Notes under the pieces: model-generated
Told to the model about the DNA's origin: nothing
Seen by the model: only the letters and a program-made list of their open reading frames with translations
Database searches by the model: none
Part shown: piece by piece, positions 7,443-15,396 of the stretch
Numbering within the stretch: the stretch's first letter is position 1
Layout of the letters: each line of letters starts with the position of its first letter
Program-made: the position numbers and the translations under genes
NCBI RefSeq assembly: GCF_000212855.1
Contig: NZ_GL890993.1
Location: 528,546 to 592,545 of the forward strand
Direction: 5' to 3'
DNA length: 64,000 bases
Source: Streptococcus sanguinis SK355
GTDB lineage: Bacteria > Bacillota > Bacilli > Lactobacillales > Streptococcaceae

Positions 7443-8702
7443 TTAAGTCCGATAGATACGTTTCAACTTACGACTTCTGTCCCGCTGATAATCTTCAAAA
7501 GAAATAGCCGGCATAAGAAAGCTTTTATCAGTCGCTAAGTTTTGAAACTGCTGGATAATCTCGTCTTCTCGCTGCTGACTACGATGTTCGATAGCAATGG
7601 TCAGCGAATGGTCCTGTTTCTGAGCGACTTGGTATTCTCCAATCCCATCAACTAAGAGCAGACAACGGCGGATAAAGTCTGGAAAGACCTCCACCGACTG
7701 ACCTGCAGCATTTTCAAACACGAAAATATCATCCGAGCGCCCCTCAATCCTATCAATCCGTGTAAAGACCGAACCGCAGGGGCAAGGTTCAGGATTTTCC
7801 ACCAAGATATCATTCAGCTCATATTGAAAAATTGGCTGAGAAGTCCGCTTGAAATCCGTAATTATTGGATAAAAGCGTCTATCATCCAAGTAGCACTTTT
7901 TTACATGGACAATATCTTCATTTAGATGAAGATTCCCGTGGATACAAGTGCAGGCTAGAAAGCCCTCGGTCGCTTGGTAGACCTGATCCACCTTTTTTAG
8001 ACCAAATCCTTCTTGAATCCTCTGCCGATCTGGCTCTTCTAAAATCTCTGCCACCGATACGACTTTGCTAGGGGCAATTTTCAAATTTCCTGCCTGGACT
8101 TGTTTAGCCAGCTCCAAGAGCATTGATGCTGGCGCTACCAAAATCGTTGGCTGGTAAGCATTCAAACGCTCTACATGCTCTTCGGCTCCCTGAAAAGTAT
8201 CAAAATACTCCAGAGAAATCAAGCCTGAATTGACAGTCTGATAGAGCTGGTTATCTGCCCGAAGAAAAAAGGCTATTTTGTGCCCAAAGAGTTTACCTTT
8301 AGGCAGCATCTTGGCCAAGATGGCTGCCGCCCACATGCTGCGCTCCTTTTCAGTGGTGACAAACAAGCCTCGGTGACCAGATGTCCCTGAAGACAAGCCG
8401 ACAGCAATCTCTCCTATCATGGGACTAAAATCACGTGTCCGCTCGCTCTCCAGGGCAAAGGCTAGCAACTCATCTCGATTCAGTCCCTGAGTATTGAGCT
8501 CATTGAAATGCTCCATCATAAAGGCTTTATTCATCTTAAAATCTGCTGGAATACCTGATTTGAAATAAGGCGATTCCTGCTGCAGAAATTCCCGATAGAT
8601 TGCTAAATCCTTGACTTGATAGCGTTCCAGAGCCTGTCGATCTTTAAATCGATGCCCCCAGCGCATGACGCTAAAGGTTTTTAGAAATGTTCCTAGTTTC
8701 AT
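7443..8702 (-). CDS. Adenylate-forming enzyme (CoF synthetase/PaaK-like)
   Basis: About 419 residues from the chosen ATG at 8702. It resembles the F390-synthetase/phenylacetate-CoA-ligase branch of adenylate-forming enzymes. Visible motifs are the P-loop SSGTSG (104-109), YQATEG (242-247), TDFKR (282-286) and GRSDD (321-325). Cys pairs CTC (251-253) and CPC (307-309) could bind zinc. The expected chemistry is activation of a carboxylate as acyl-AMP, perhaps with transfer to a thiol. An ATG at 8735 would add 11 residues but has no ribosome site. The gene overlaps the MBL gene by 32 bases, so expression is coupled. The substrate is unknown; a fatty or beta-hydroxy acid is inferred from the neighbours. 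Confidence 0.75.
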   Translation of the reverse strand: MKLGTFLKTFSVMRWGHRFKDRQALERYQVKDLAIYREFLQQESPYFKSGIPADFKMNKAFMMEHFNELNTQGLNRDELLAFALESERTRDFSPMIGEIAVGLSSGTSGHRGLFVTTEKERSMWAAAILAKMLPKGKLFGHKIAFFLRADNQLYQTVNSGLISLEYFDTFQGAEEHVERLNAYQPTILVAPASMLLELAKQVQAGNLKIAPSKVVSVAEILEEPDRQRIQEGFGLKKVDQVYQATEGFLACTCIHGNLHLNEDIVHVKKCYLDDRRFYPIITDFKRTSQPIFQYELNDILVENPEPCPCGSVFTRIDRIEGRSDDIFVFENAAGQSVEVFPDFIRRCLLLVDGIGEYQVAQKQDHSLTIAIEHRSQQREDEIIQQFQNLATDKSFLMPAISFEDYQRDRSRKLKRIYRT

Positions 8703-9498
8703 ACAAAATCTGTTCCACTCTCTCAGCCGGATCATGACTGACTAGCACCTGATAACCGACAGCAAGCAACTGCCGCAGCAAGGCCACACCAGCCATGTAT
8801 TCTTCCTTGTTATCCTGGATTAGTGACGGCAAGAAACGCATCTGCTCGGTATAAGGCAACAGATCCACGCCCCAGCACAAATCAGCTCCGATAAACAGAT
8901 GATAATCTGGCAAAAAGAGACACGCTTGACCAGCGGCATGCCCATCAACTGAGGCCAGATATATACTGCCATCCCCAAACAAATCAACTGTCTTGCGATA
9001 GAGGAATTCTGCTTGGACCTGCTGAGGTTCCACCACTTCCAACCGACTCTCAAAATCCTGCGGAAGAAATTCCTTGAAAATCAAATCCTTAAGCTTGGCA
9101 TGCTGATAAGTTTTGAAAACGGTCTTGGTCAGAATGAAGCGGGCCTTGGGAAAGAAAGCGGCTCCGCCAATGTGATCTGGATGCAAGTGCGACAAGATGA
9201 CATAAGAAATATCTTCTGGCGCAATTCCTTTTTGCTCAAGCAGCCGATCTACACGCTCCTCTTCTGACATATCAACAGGCGTTCCCAGACCATAAAGCCA
9301 GTATTTGAGCTTGGGCTTCAGAATAGCTGGAGAATAGCCAGTGTCATAGAGAATATAGCCTTTCTCACGATGCTTCAAAAGGAAAACACCAGCCGGAAAA
9401 ATCATTTTTTTCTTGGCAACTCCCTTAAACATCTGTTGCAAGTGACTGCTGCAGCGCCCAGGCTGAAGATACTCAATTTTCTCGATAATGTTGGACAT
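8671..9498 (-). CDS. Metallo-beta-lactamase-fold hydrolase (lactonase-like)
   Basis: 275 residues from ATG 9498, which follows AAGGG at a suitable distance; an upstream GTG at 9516 is possible but less likely. The zinc-binding motif HLHPDH (His104, His106, Asp108, His109) is intact, with a third-ligand DGHAAGQ, a bridging GADLCWG and a late VSHDPAE. The arrangement is that of N-acyl homoserine lactonase-type and related hydrolases. It overlaps the SDR gene before it and the ligase gene after it, so it is a firm operon member. In this context it may open a lactone or hydrolyse a thioester made by the other enzymes; this is inference. Confidence 0.8.
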   Translation of the reverse strand: MSNIIEKIEYLQPGRCSSHLQQMFKGVAKKKMIFPAGVFLLKHREKGYILYDTGYSPAILKPKLKYWLYGLGTPVDMSEEERVDRLLEQKGIAPEDISYVILSHLHPDHIGGAAFFPKARFILTKTVFKTYQHAKLKDLIFKEFLPQDFESRLEVVEPQQVQAEFLYRKTVDLFGDGSIYLASVDGHAAGQACLFLPDYHLFIGADLCWGVDLLPYTEQMRFLPSLIQDNKEEYMAGVALLRQLLAVGYQVLVSHDPAERVEQILYETRNISKNL

Positions 9499-10450
9499 AT
9501 TTTGCAATCCCTTCACTGATTGTCAACTTGGGTTGATAGCCCAAATCTCTTACTGCTGCTGATATATCCAGCGTTTGGCTGTAACGCATTAAGTAATAGG
9601 TGTAAAGAGTCAGAGGTGGCTCTTTTTCAATGTTAAAAAAGCGATAAAAGCTTTCAAATCCTTGTGCCAGAAGACCTAGAAAAGCAGCAGGCAACTTAAC
9701 ATAACGTTTACGAACCTGTAAACCATCCAAAGCTTCATCCAGCATATCCCTGAAACTACGGGATTCTCCGTTGGTAATGTTGTAAACTTGTCCTTGCGCT
9801 TCTGGAATCTCTAAAGCCAGACGAACAGCCAAGGCTACATTTTCCACACAGGTCATATCCATCATTTGCTGGCCATTTCTGATAAGTGGAATCGCCAGTT
9901 TTTGACTTAAGCGCAGAATCCTAGGAAAGATACTGGTATCTCCAATACCAAAAAGCCCTCTAGGGCGCAAGATAACCGATGGAACTTGAGGGTAGCTTCG
10001 AACAATCCGCTCAGCCATGAGCTTGCTTTTTATATAGAAATTCAGCTCATTTTCCTGAGGAGCAGCCTCTTCTTTGATAGCCAATTGGTCACGCGCCGCA
10101 GCATAAACACTCGGAGAGGAAATATAGACCAGTCTTTGCACTCCAAAATGTCGGCAGGCTTCCATAACCAGCTTGGTCCCTACTACATTGGTTTGATAAA
10201 ACTGCTCCCAGGGTCCCCAAATCGTTGAGAGAGCACCAGCATGTACCACTGCATCCACTCCTTCGCAGGCTGCAAAAATCTCCTCTTCTCTAGTAAAATC
10301 ACCAGCAAAAAACTCTACTAAAGGACCCTCTAACTGCCGACCAGCCTTCAGATTACGGCCAAAAGCCCGCACCTGATAGCCTTGTTCAGCTAGCTCTTCA
10401 ACAACATACTTTCCTAGAAAGCCAGTCGCTCCTGTCACTAGAACCTTCAT
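9473..10450 (-). CDS. Extended SDR oxidoreductase (3-beta-HSD/OleD-like)
   Basis: 325 residues from ATG 10450, which has AAAGGAG six bases upstream. The NAD(P) motif GATGFLG is at residues 7-13, and the active-site pair is Tyr139 and Lys143 (YIKSK). Segments STIWGPWEQFYQTNVVGTK, LVYISSPSVY and MMDMTCVENVALAV are the pattern of 3-beta-hydroxysteroid dehydrogenase-like reductases, including OleD, which reduces 2-alkyl-3-keto acids in bacterial olefin synthesis. It heads a tight operon of four genes. A TATAAT-like -10 is at 10498-10493 on the minus strand, without a clear -35. Reduction of the condensation product of the KAS III enzyme is a reasonable inference. Confidence 0.8.
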   Translation of the reverse strand: MKVLVTGATGFLGKYVVEELAEQGYQVRAFGRNLKAGRQLEGPLVEFFAGDFTREEEIFAACEGVDAVVHAGALSTIWGPWEQFYQTNVVGTKLVMEACRHFGVQRLVYISSPSVYAAARDQLAIKEEAAPQENELNFYIKSKLMAERIVRSYPQVPSVILRPRGLFGIGDTSIFPRILRLSQKLAIPLIRNGQQMMDMTCVENVALAVRLALEIPEAQGQVYNITNGESRSFRDMLDEALDGLQVRKRYVKLPAAFLGLLAQGFESFYRFFNIEKEPPLTLYTYYLMRYSQTLDISAAVRDLGYQPKLTISEGIAKYVQHYREN

Positions 10451-10662
10451 TGCTACTCCTTTCATACAATTTTCTGTTTCTGTCTTGTCCCCATTATACA
10501 CCATTTCAGCAAATCTTCCGTAAAAAAGCTGGAAAAAATCTTTACAGAGTGTCTCAGCTGATTGGATAGGAGCAGAAAAAATAAGATAATTCCCAAAACA
10601 GCTGTCTCAATCCATTGACATTTTTTAAGTTGGAAATAGCTCTAATTAATTCATTGAGAGTA

Positions 10663-10691
10663 TTAAAAAAGAAGCCGGGAAACCGGCTTCT
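10663..10691 (-). terminator. Terminator after rpsD
   Basis: A perfect stem GAAGCCGG/CCGGCTTC (10671-10678 with 10683-10690) with a GAAA-type loop. It is followed on the minus strand by TTTTTTAATA, just after the rpsD stop. Confidence 0.9.
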
Positions 10692-10704
10692 GAACAAATA
10701 CAAA

Positions 10705-11316
10705 TTAAAGCATTTTGTTGTAGAATTCAACGATAAGAGCTTCGTTGATTTCTGGGTTGATTTCATCGCGCTCTGGAAGGCGAGTCAATGAACCTTCTAA
10801 TTTTTCAGCATCAAATGATACGAATGCTGGACGTCCAAGAGTTGCTTCAACAGCTTCAAGGATTGCTGGAACTTTCAATGATTTCTCACGAACTGAGATC
10901 ACTTGACCTGGAGTTACGCGGTATGATGGGATATCAACGCGTTTGCCGTCAACAAGGATGTGACCGTGGTTTACGAATTGACGAGCTTGACGACGAGTAG
11001 TCGCAAGACCAAGACGGTAAACAACGTTATCCAAGCGACGCTCCAAGAGAAGCATGAAGTTGAAACCAAGGATTCCTTCTTTGATTTTTGAAGCTTGAAC
11101 GAACAAGTTACGGAATTGTTTTTCACCTACACCGTAAGTGAAACGAAGTTTTTGCTTTTCAGCCAATTGCAAACCATATTCAGACAATTTGCTGCGGTTG
11201 TTTGGTCCATGTTGACCAGGTACATAGTTGCGGCGAGCCAATTCTTTCCCTGTACCAGTAAGAGAAAGACCCAAACGACGAGCTTGTTTCCAAGATGGTC
11301 CTGTATAACGTGACAT
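10705..11316 (-). CDS. rpsD: 30S ribosomal protein S4
   Basis: 203 residues, the normal streptococcal length, starting [16 protein letters not shown] at ATG 11316 with GGGAGGA upstream. S4 nucleates assembly of the small subunit by binding 16S rRNA. The C-terminal S4 RNA-binding domain is visible ([27 protein letters not shown], about residues 94-120). The gene is monocistronic, with its own promoter, a long leader and a terminator. In Firmicutes S4 usually represses its own translation through the leader. Confidence 0.97.
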   Translation of the reverse strand: MSRYTGPSWKQARRLGLSLTGTGKELARRNYVPGQHGPNNRSKLSEYGLQLAEKQKLRFTYGVGEKQFRNLFVQASKIKEGILGFNFMLLLERRLDNVVYRLGLATTRRQARQFVNHGHILVDGKRVDIPSYRVTPGQVISVREKSLKVPAILEAVEATLGRPAFVSFDAEKLEGSLTRLPERDEINPEINEALIVEFYNKML

Positions 11317-11501
11317 AAAAATGTCCTCCCGTAAAATTTTTTTGAGGAAATAGTCACTTAGAAAGCCCTGATTCGTGCAGAACATTTTCGCCCAAACAGC
11401 TAAGGCTACTTTTATAGCTGATGTTCTGTTGACGAGCTCCATGCTTTCCTGCTGCTATTTCACACAAGGGCTATTGTACCATGAATAAAGTCAAAAGTAA
11501 A
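11317..11501 (-). promoter_or_regulatory. rpsD promoter and structured leader (candidate S4 autoregulatory RNA)
   Basis: The promoter is TTTACT (11501-11496), 17 bases, TACAAT (11478-11473). The transcript would have a leader of about 150 bases. It contains an 8-bp stem CAGAACAT/ATGTTCTG enclosing a second stem CAGCTA/TAGCTG (11397-11402 with 11415-11420). Nested stems and the location before rpsD fit a Firmicute S4 leader; the pseudoknot was not resolved by eye. Confidence 0.55.
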
Positions 11502-11578
11502 GGGACTTATGCAAAAAATCAAGCCAAAAGGCTTGATTAAAGTTATTTCTAGAAAGTAAAGGAATTCAGGCAGTTGCT

Positions 11579-12301
11579 TCACACTCCCAAAATCTTCAAA
11601 ATCTCCTGCTTGTATCGTAGCTTCTGCAATTCCTTATCCTCGTTGTCTAACCAGACCAGCTGGAGATCTGCAACAATTTGCCCAGGCCGATTTTTCAGAA
11701 TATAGATACGGTCACTGAGAGCCAGAGCTTCCTCGATGCTATGAGTGATAAGGAGAGTTGTCAGACCCAGCCTACGATGAATATCCAGATACCAAGCGTG
11801 TAGCTCCATCTTGGTCAGCTCATCCAAAGCACTAAAGGCCTCGTCTAGAAGAAATAGCTTGTGACCGAACATATAGGTTCGTAGCAGAGCCACGCGCTGC
11901 CGCATCCCCCCGCTCAGTTCATGTGGATACTTGTCTGCCACATCAAAAAGCCCGAACTCCTTCAAAATCTGACTTGCCTGCTCCGTCGCTTCCTTTTTGG
12001 ATACCTTTCGGATTAAGAGAGGCAAGATGACATTCCCCAGCACCGTCTTGTGCTCCAGCAGCAAGTCCTTCTGTAGCATGTAGCTCACGCGACCCTTGGG
12101 ATTTTCCTGTCCGTCTAGGACAATCCTACCCGTCTGGACCTCCAAAATCCCCGCAATCAGATTAAAGAGGGTCGTTTTCCCGACTCCACTAGGCCCCAAA
12201 ATCGCTACAACCTGGCCTGCTTCTACCTCTAGGCTGATGTCTTTCAAAATCTGCTGCTCATCGTAAGCATAGCTTACATTTTCAAGTTTAATTTCTGTCA
12301 T
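11579..12301 (-). CDS. thiZ: ABC transporter ATPase, thiamine-precursor uptake
   Basis: 240 residues of a SsuB/TauB-like ATPase with Walker A GPSGVGKTT (about 34-42), signature LSGGMRQR and Walker B LFLLDEAFSALDE. It energises the permease and binding protein encoded just before it. Its ATG overlaps the stop of the binding-protein gene as TAATG, so translation is coupled. Last gene of the TPP-riboswitch operon, so uptake of a thiamine pyrimidine precursor is likely. Confidence 0.85.
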   Translation of the reverse strand: MTEIKLENVSYAYDEQQILKDISLEVEAGQVVAILGPSGVGKTTLFNLIAGILEVQTGRIVLDGQENPKGRVSYMLQKDLLLEHKTVLGNVILPLLIRKVSKKEATEQASQILKEFGLFDVADKYPHELSGGMRQRVALLRTYMFGHKLFLLDEAFSALDELTKMELHAWYLDIHRRLGLTTLLITHSIEEALALSDRIYILKNRPGQIVADLQLVWLDNEDKELQKLRYKQEILKILGV

Positions 12302-13299
12302 TATTTTATATAATCGTTGCTGAATCCCTTGTCCCTCAAGTCATTGTCCACGATACCTTTATCCTTGGCCCATTTGTAAAAGGCATTCCAGCGGCTAGCC
12401 TCAAACTGACCCCACTTGTCCTTATCCGATGCATATTGCTCGGACAAATATTTTTGGGAATCCAAGACAAAGTCACGCTTGCTTTTCAACTCTGGCGCAT
12501 GCTTGATTAAAATATCCGCTGCTTCTTCAGGGTGCTCCATAGCATATTGATAGCCCTTCTTGATAGCCTGCAGGACTTTTTTCGCCTCTTCCGGATTCTT
12601 CTTCAGGTAGTCATTATTGGCAATGATGACTGGAGAATAGTAGTCAAACTCCTTTACATAGTCCTTCATATAAAAGAAATTTGTATCCATGCCCTGAGTT
12701 TGAGCCATGATGCCGTCCCAGCCATGATAAATCCACGCTGCATCAAACAAGCCATTTTCAATCGGCGTAATTGAGTTGGAATCGTTGTTGGGAACTTTTT
12801 CCACTTCATCAAACTGACCTCCTTGGCTTTCAACCAAGGTTTTGAGCATGCCCAGCTCCACCGGATCATTCCAGGTGCCATATTTCTTGCCAGCCAGATC
12901 CTTAGGACTTGTAATCCCTGCAGATTTTTTGGAAATAATGCCCGAAGTATTATGCTCTACAATAGCCGCGACAGCTGTGATTTCTGCGCCCTTATCCAGT
13001 TTTTTAGCCATAGAGTCCTGGAAATAAATACCAAAAGGTGCCTTGCCATTGATAATCAGATCCGAACTGCTATCTTCAGGCGGCAACTTGATATCCACAT
13101 CCACGCCTGCTTCCTTGAAGTAGCCCTTTTCCTGAGCCACATAAAGGCCGGTATGGTTGGTGTTAGGTGACCAGTCTAGGATAAAATCAATCTTTTTATC
13201 CTTCTTAGCTGACTTCGAGCCTGACTGACTGCAGGCCGCTAGACTAAAGATAGATACGGCAGCCAAACCTGCCAGCAGCATTTTGTAACTTTTTTTCAT
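12301..13299 (-). CDS. thiY: THI5/NMT1-like substrate-binding lipoprotein
   Basis: 332 residues from ATG 13299 (AGAGGAT upstream). The signal MKKSYKMLLAGLAAVS ends in lipobox LAAC, giving a membrane-anchored binding protein. The body begins IDFILDWSPNTNHTGLYVA and contains GKKYGTWNDPVELGM, typical of the NMT1/THI5 family that binds formylaminopyrimidine or HMP. The sequence context (TPP riboswitch upstream, permease and ATPase in the same operon) supports a thiamine-precursor role rather than sulfonate or nitrate uptake. Confidence 0.87.
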   Translation of the reverse strand: MKKSYKMLLAGLAAVSIFSLAACSQSGSKSAKKDKKIDFILDWSPNTNHTGLYVAQEKGYFKEAGVDVDIKLPPEDSSSDLIINGKAPFGIYFQDSMAKKLDKGAEITAVAAIVEHNTSGIISKKSAGITSPKDLAGKKYGTWNDPVELGMLKTLVESQGGQFDEVEKVPNNDSNSITPIENGLFDAAWIYHGWDGIMAQTQGMDTNFFYMKDYVKEFDYYSPVIIANNDYLKKNPEEAKKVLQAIKKGYQYAMEHPEEAADILIKHAPELKSKRDFVLDSQKYLSEQYASDKDKWGQFEASRWNAFYKWAKDKGIVDNDLRDKGFSNDYIK

Positions 13300-13343
13300 T
13301 ATTATCCTCTTTTCTTTCTTCGGAAAATAGCAGAGCTGAGCTC

Positions 13344-14096
13344 CTATTTCCACTTAATGACATATTTTTCACTGACAGCCACCAGCTTCATCCCCAGAAG
13401 ACTGATAACCGAAACCAATATGATAATGGCAAACATGGTATCGTACTGGAAAAGTTTCTTAGACTGAATCATATAAACACCCAAGCCTTCAAAACCGCCC
13501 AGCCATTCGGAAACCACGGTCGTGATAAAGGCATAAGATACACTGACGCGCAAGCCCGCATAGAAATAAGGCAAGCTAGCTGGAATCTTAAAATGCCAGA
13601 GAATCTGCCAGCGATTGGCCTGCATAAGCTCAAAGAGAGTCAAGGTGTCTCTGTCACAATGCCGAAAACCATCCAGAATACTGACGATAATCGGAAAAGT
13701 CGTCGTCAGAATAATGAGCACAATCTTGGGCAAAATCCCATAACCCAGCCAGAGAACCAGAATTGGCGCCAAAGCAATGGTCGGAATAGTCTGCACCACG
13801 ACCATCATGGGGTAGATCAGATCATTGAGCCAGCTCATGCTGTCCATGAGTATAGCTAGTATACAAGCCAAGATGACGCCCAAGACTAAACCCAGCAAGG
13901 CTACTTTTAAGGTCGCCCAGCTATGACTTGCTAGAAATCCGGCATCTCTGATAAAAGCCTGACCGATTTCCAGAGGTGTCGGCAGGATAAACTTGGGCAA
14001 GAGCTTGAGCCAGCCCATGACCTGCCAGATGACAAGTACACCCAGCATCCCTAAGAGACCGATTTGCTGCCGCATCAGCCTTTGTAGTGCTTTCAT
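13344..14096 (-). CDS. thiX: ABC transporter permease, thiamine-precursor uptake
   Basis: A 250-residue BPD-type inner membrane permease with about six hydrophobic segments. The EAA loop is seen around FELMQANRWQILWHFKIPASLPYFYAGLRVSVS (about residues 153-187). First gene after the TPP riboswitch and its terminator; GGAGG precedes the ATG. It forms the channel of the transporter with the ATPase and lipoprotein that follow. Confidence 0.87.
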   Translation of the reverse strand: MKALQRLMRQQIGLLGMLGVLVIWQVMGWLKLLPKFILPTPLEIGQAFIRDAGFLASHSWATLKVALLGLVLGVILACILAILMDSMSWLNDLIYPMMVVVQTIPTIALAPILVLWLGYGILPKIVLIILTTTFPIIVSILDGFRHCDRDTLTLFELMQANRWQILWHFKIPASLPYFYAGLRVSVSYAFITTVVSEWLGGFEGLGVYMIQSKKLFQYDTMFAIIILVSVISLLGMKLVAVSEKYVIKWK

Positions 14097-14167
14097 TGAT
14101 TAGTTTTCCTCCCTTCCTGCATTTTAGCACTGCAATTCTTCAAGATATCACCATTCGATAAAGATGA

Positions 14168-14203
14168 TAAAAGAAAAGGCCTTTTCCATATATGGAAAAG
14201 GCG
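14168..14203 (-). terminator. Riboswitch expression-platform terminator
   Basis: A perfect 24-base palindrome spans 14179-14202 (arms GCCTTTTCCAT and ATGGAAAAGGC). It is followed on the minus strand by CTTTTCTTTTATC. It lies between the TPP aptamer and the permease gene, so it should form when TPP is bound and stop transcription of the operon. Confidence 0.85.
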
Positions 14204-14222
14204 CACAAATACCACATTTTTC

Positions 14223-14308
14223 GGTATGTTTCCTACGCTGGCATTACCCAGATCAGGTGCGGTCGAAGCTTACACTTCCTCTCAGACTGTACACAGACTC
14301 CCATATAT
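14223..14308 (-). promoter_or_regulatory. TPP riboswitch (THI element)
   Basis: The minus strand has both conserved halves of the thi box in order: CTGAGAGGAAG, then ACCTGATCTGGGTAATGCC followed by AGCGTAGGAA. Closing pairing between TATG near the 5' end and CATA near the 3' end is visible. The downstream terminator predicts that thiamine pyrophosphate turns the three transporter genes off. Confidence 0.95.
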
Positions 14309-14314
14309 AGGACT

Positions 14315-14343
14315 ATGATAGCGCAATCATCAGCAAATGTCAA
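14315..14343 (-). promoter_or_regulatory. Promoter of the TPP-riboswitch operon
   Basis: TTGACA (14343-14338), a 17-base spacer and TATCAT (14320-14315) on the minus strand. The predicted start is at the 5' edge of the riboswitch. Confidence 0.75.
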
Positions 14344-14398
14344 GGTTGGAGCTTGGGCTCACTCCTTTTCAACTATAAGCGAAGCGAACTATCATCAA

Positions 14399-15022
14399 TC
14401 AGTCAAACTTACCTTTCGTAGCCAGCAAAGTCTCCAAAGCTTTGATATTCTCTGTCTCGCTTGTGGATAAGATGGTTTCAAAGCCCAGTTCAGCTGCCGT
14501 ATCTAAGTTAGCCTGAATATCATCAATAAAGACGGACTCCACTGGATCCAAACCATACTTTTTCAAGAGCTTTTGGTAAATCTCTGCTTCCGGCTTGACG
14601 ACCCCGACCTCTGAGGAAAGGATATACCCCGACAGCAGTGGGTAAATGGGCAACAAACCAGCTTTTTCAATATGATAAAAAATCTCACAAGTGGTTGACA
14701 AGATATAGATTCGATAGCCCTGGTCAGCCCATAGCCAAATTCTTTCCTGTAAATCACTGTAAACATGCACAACCTCATACCAATGATAAAAGATATTCTT
14801 AACGGCAGAATGATAGGAAACGTCCAGCTGAGCCAAGACTTCCTCACAAGCTTCTTTCAAACTCAGCTCTCCCTTGTCCGTCTGATGCCAGACACCCGAC
14901 CCAAAAATGGCCTGTTTAAGGACCTGCCGCCGCTCTTTCTCAGGTTCAAAATAGGTCAAGATTTTCTCAGAATTCCATTCAATCAGAACATTGCCCAAAT
15001 CAAAAACCAAATTTTTAATCAT
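14399..15022 (-). CDS. HAD-family phosphatase (YihX-like)
   Basis: 207 residues from ATG 15022 (AGGTGG upstream). Motif I is FDLGNVLIEW, motif II YILSTTCE and motifs III/IV around VVKPEAEIYQKLLKKYGL and VFIDDIQANLDTA. The Asn after DLG and the cap pattern fit the subfamily of YihX-type sugar-phosphate or FMN phosphatases. It lies between veg and the thiamine-precursor operon; the substrate is not known. Confidence 0.8.
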   Translation of the reverse strand: MIKNLVFDLGNVLIEWNSEKILTYFEPEKERRQVLKQAIFGSGVWHQTDKGELSLKEACEEVLAQLDVSYHSAVKNIFYHWYEVVHVYSDLQERIWLWADQGYRIYILSTTCEIFYHIEKAGLLPIYPLLSGYILSSEVGVVKPEAEIYQKLLKKYGLDPVESVFIDDIQANLDTAAELGFETILSTSETENIKALETLLATKGKFD

Positions 15023-15118
15023 GATGACCACCTGTTTTCTTTGCTTATCATCCTCTATATAAGTCGATTTGACTGAAGAATTGCTTCAAATATAAGTAAA
15101 AAGGCCCACTGGACCTTT

Positions 15119-15394
15119 CTATTCATCAAAATAACGGATGAGGTTCTTTTCTGTCAAAATGTCAGAGTAGGTATAAGACTCCACATAAGTATTAGAGATT
15201 TCCCCTGGCTGACCGCCTTCATTGGAATATTCCACGATAAACAAAGACGGATAGACTTCAATCAGACGGCCTTGCTTGCTTTTTTGGCGCTTACGACCGT
15301 TTTCCAGCGTCATCTCGACGATTTGTCCTTCATGCGCCTTGATATCTTCTTTGATTTTTTTCATTTTTGCCACATCTGTAAATGCATCACTCAT
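15119..15394 (-). CDS. veg: Veg family protein
   Basis: 91 residues, the normal size of this small Sm-like beta-barrel protein. The family pattern is clear: DVAKMKKIKEDIKAHEGQIVEMTLENGRKR, then GRLIEVYPSLFIVEY. In Bacillus subtilis Veg stimulates biofilm matrix expression; in streptococci the role is not established. It starts two bases after the dnaB stop, so it is in the rplI-dnaB operon. Confidence 0.9.
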   Translation of the reverse strand: MSDAFTDVAKMKKIKEDIKAHEGQIVEMTLENGRKRQKSKQGRLIEVYPSLFIVEYSNEGGQPGEISNTYVESYTYSDILTEKNLIRYFDE

Positions 15395-15396
15395 CT

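Noticed and set aside
9013..9267. Rightward frame inside the MBL gene
   Set aside because: Shadow of a conserved gene with intact motifs on the other strand.
12823..13170. Rightward frame of 115 codons in the binding-protein gene
   Set aside because: No family features and no ribosome site; it is the complement of the lipoprotein gene.
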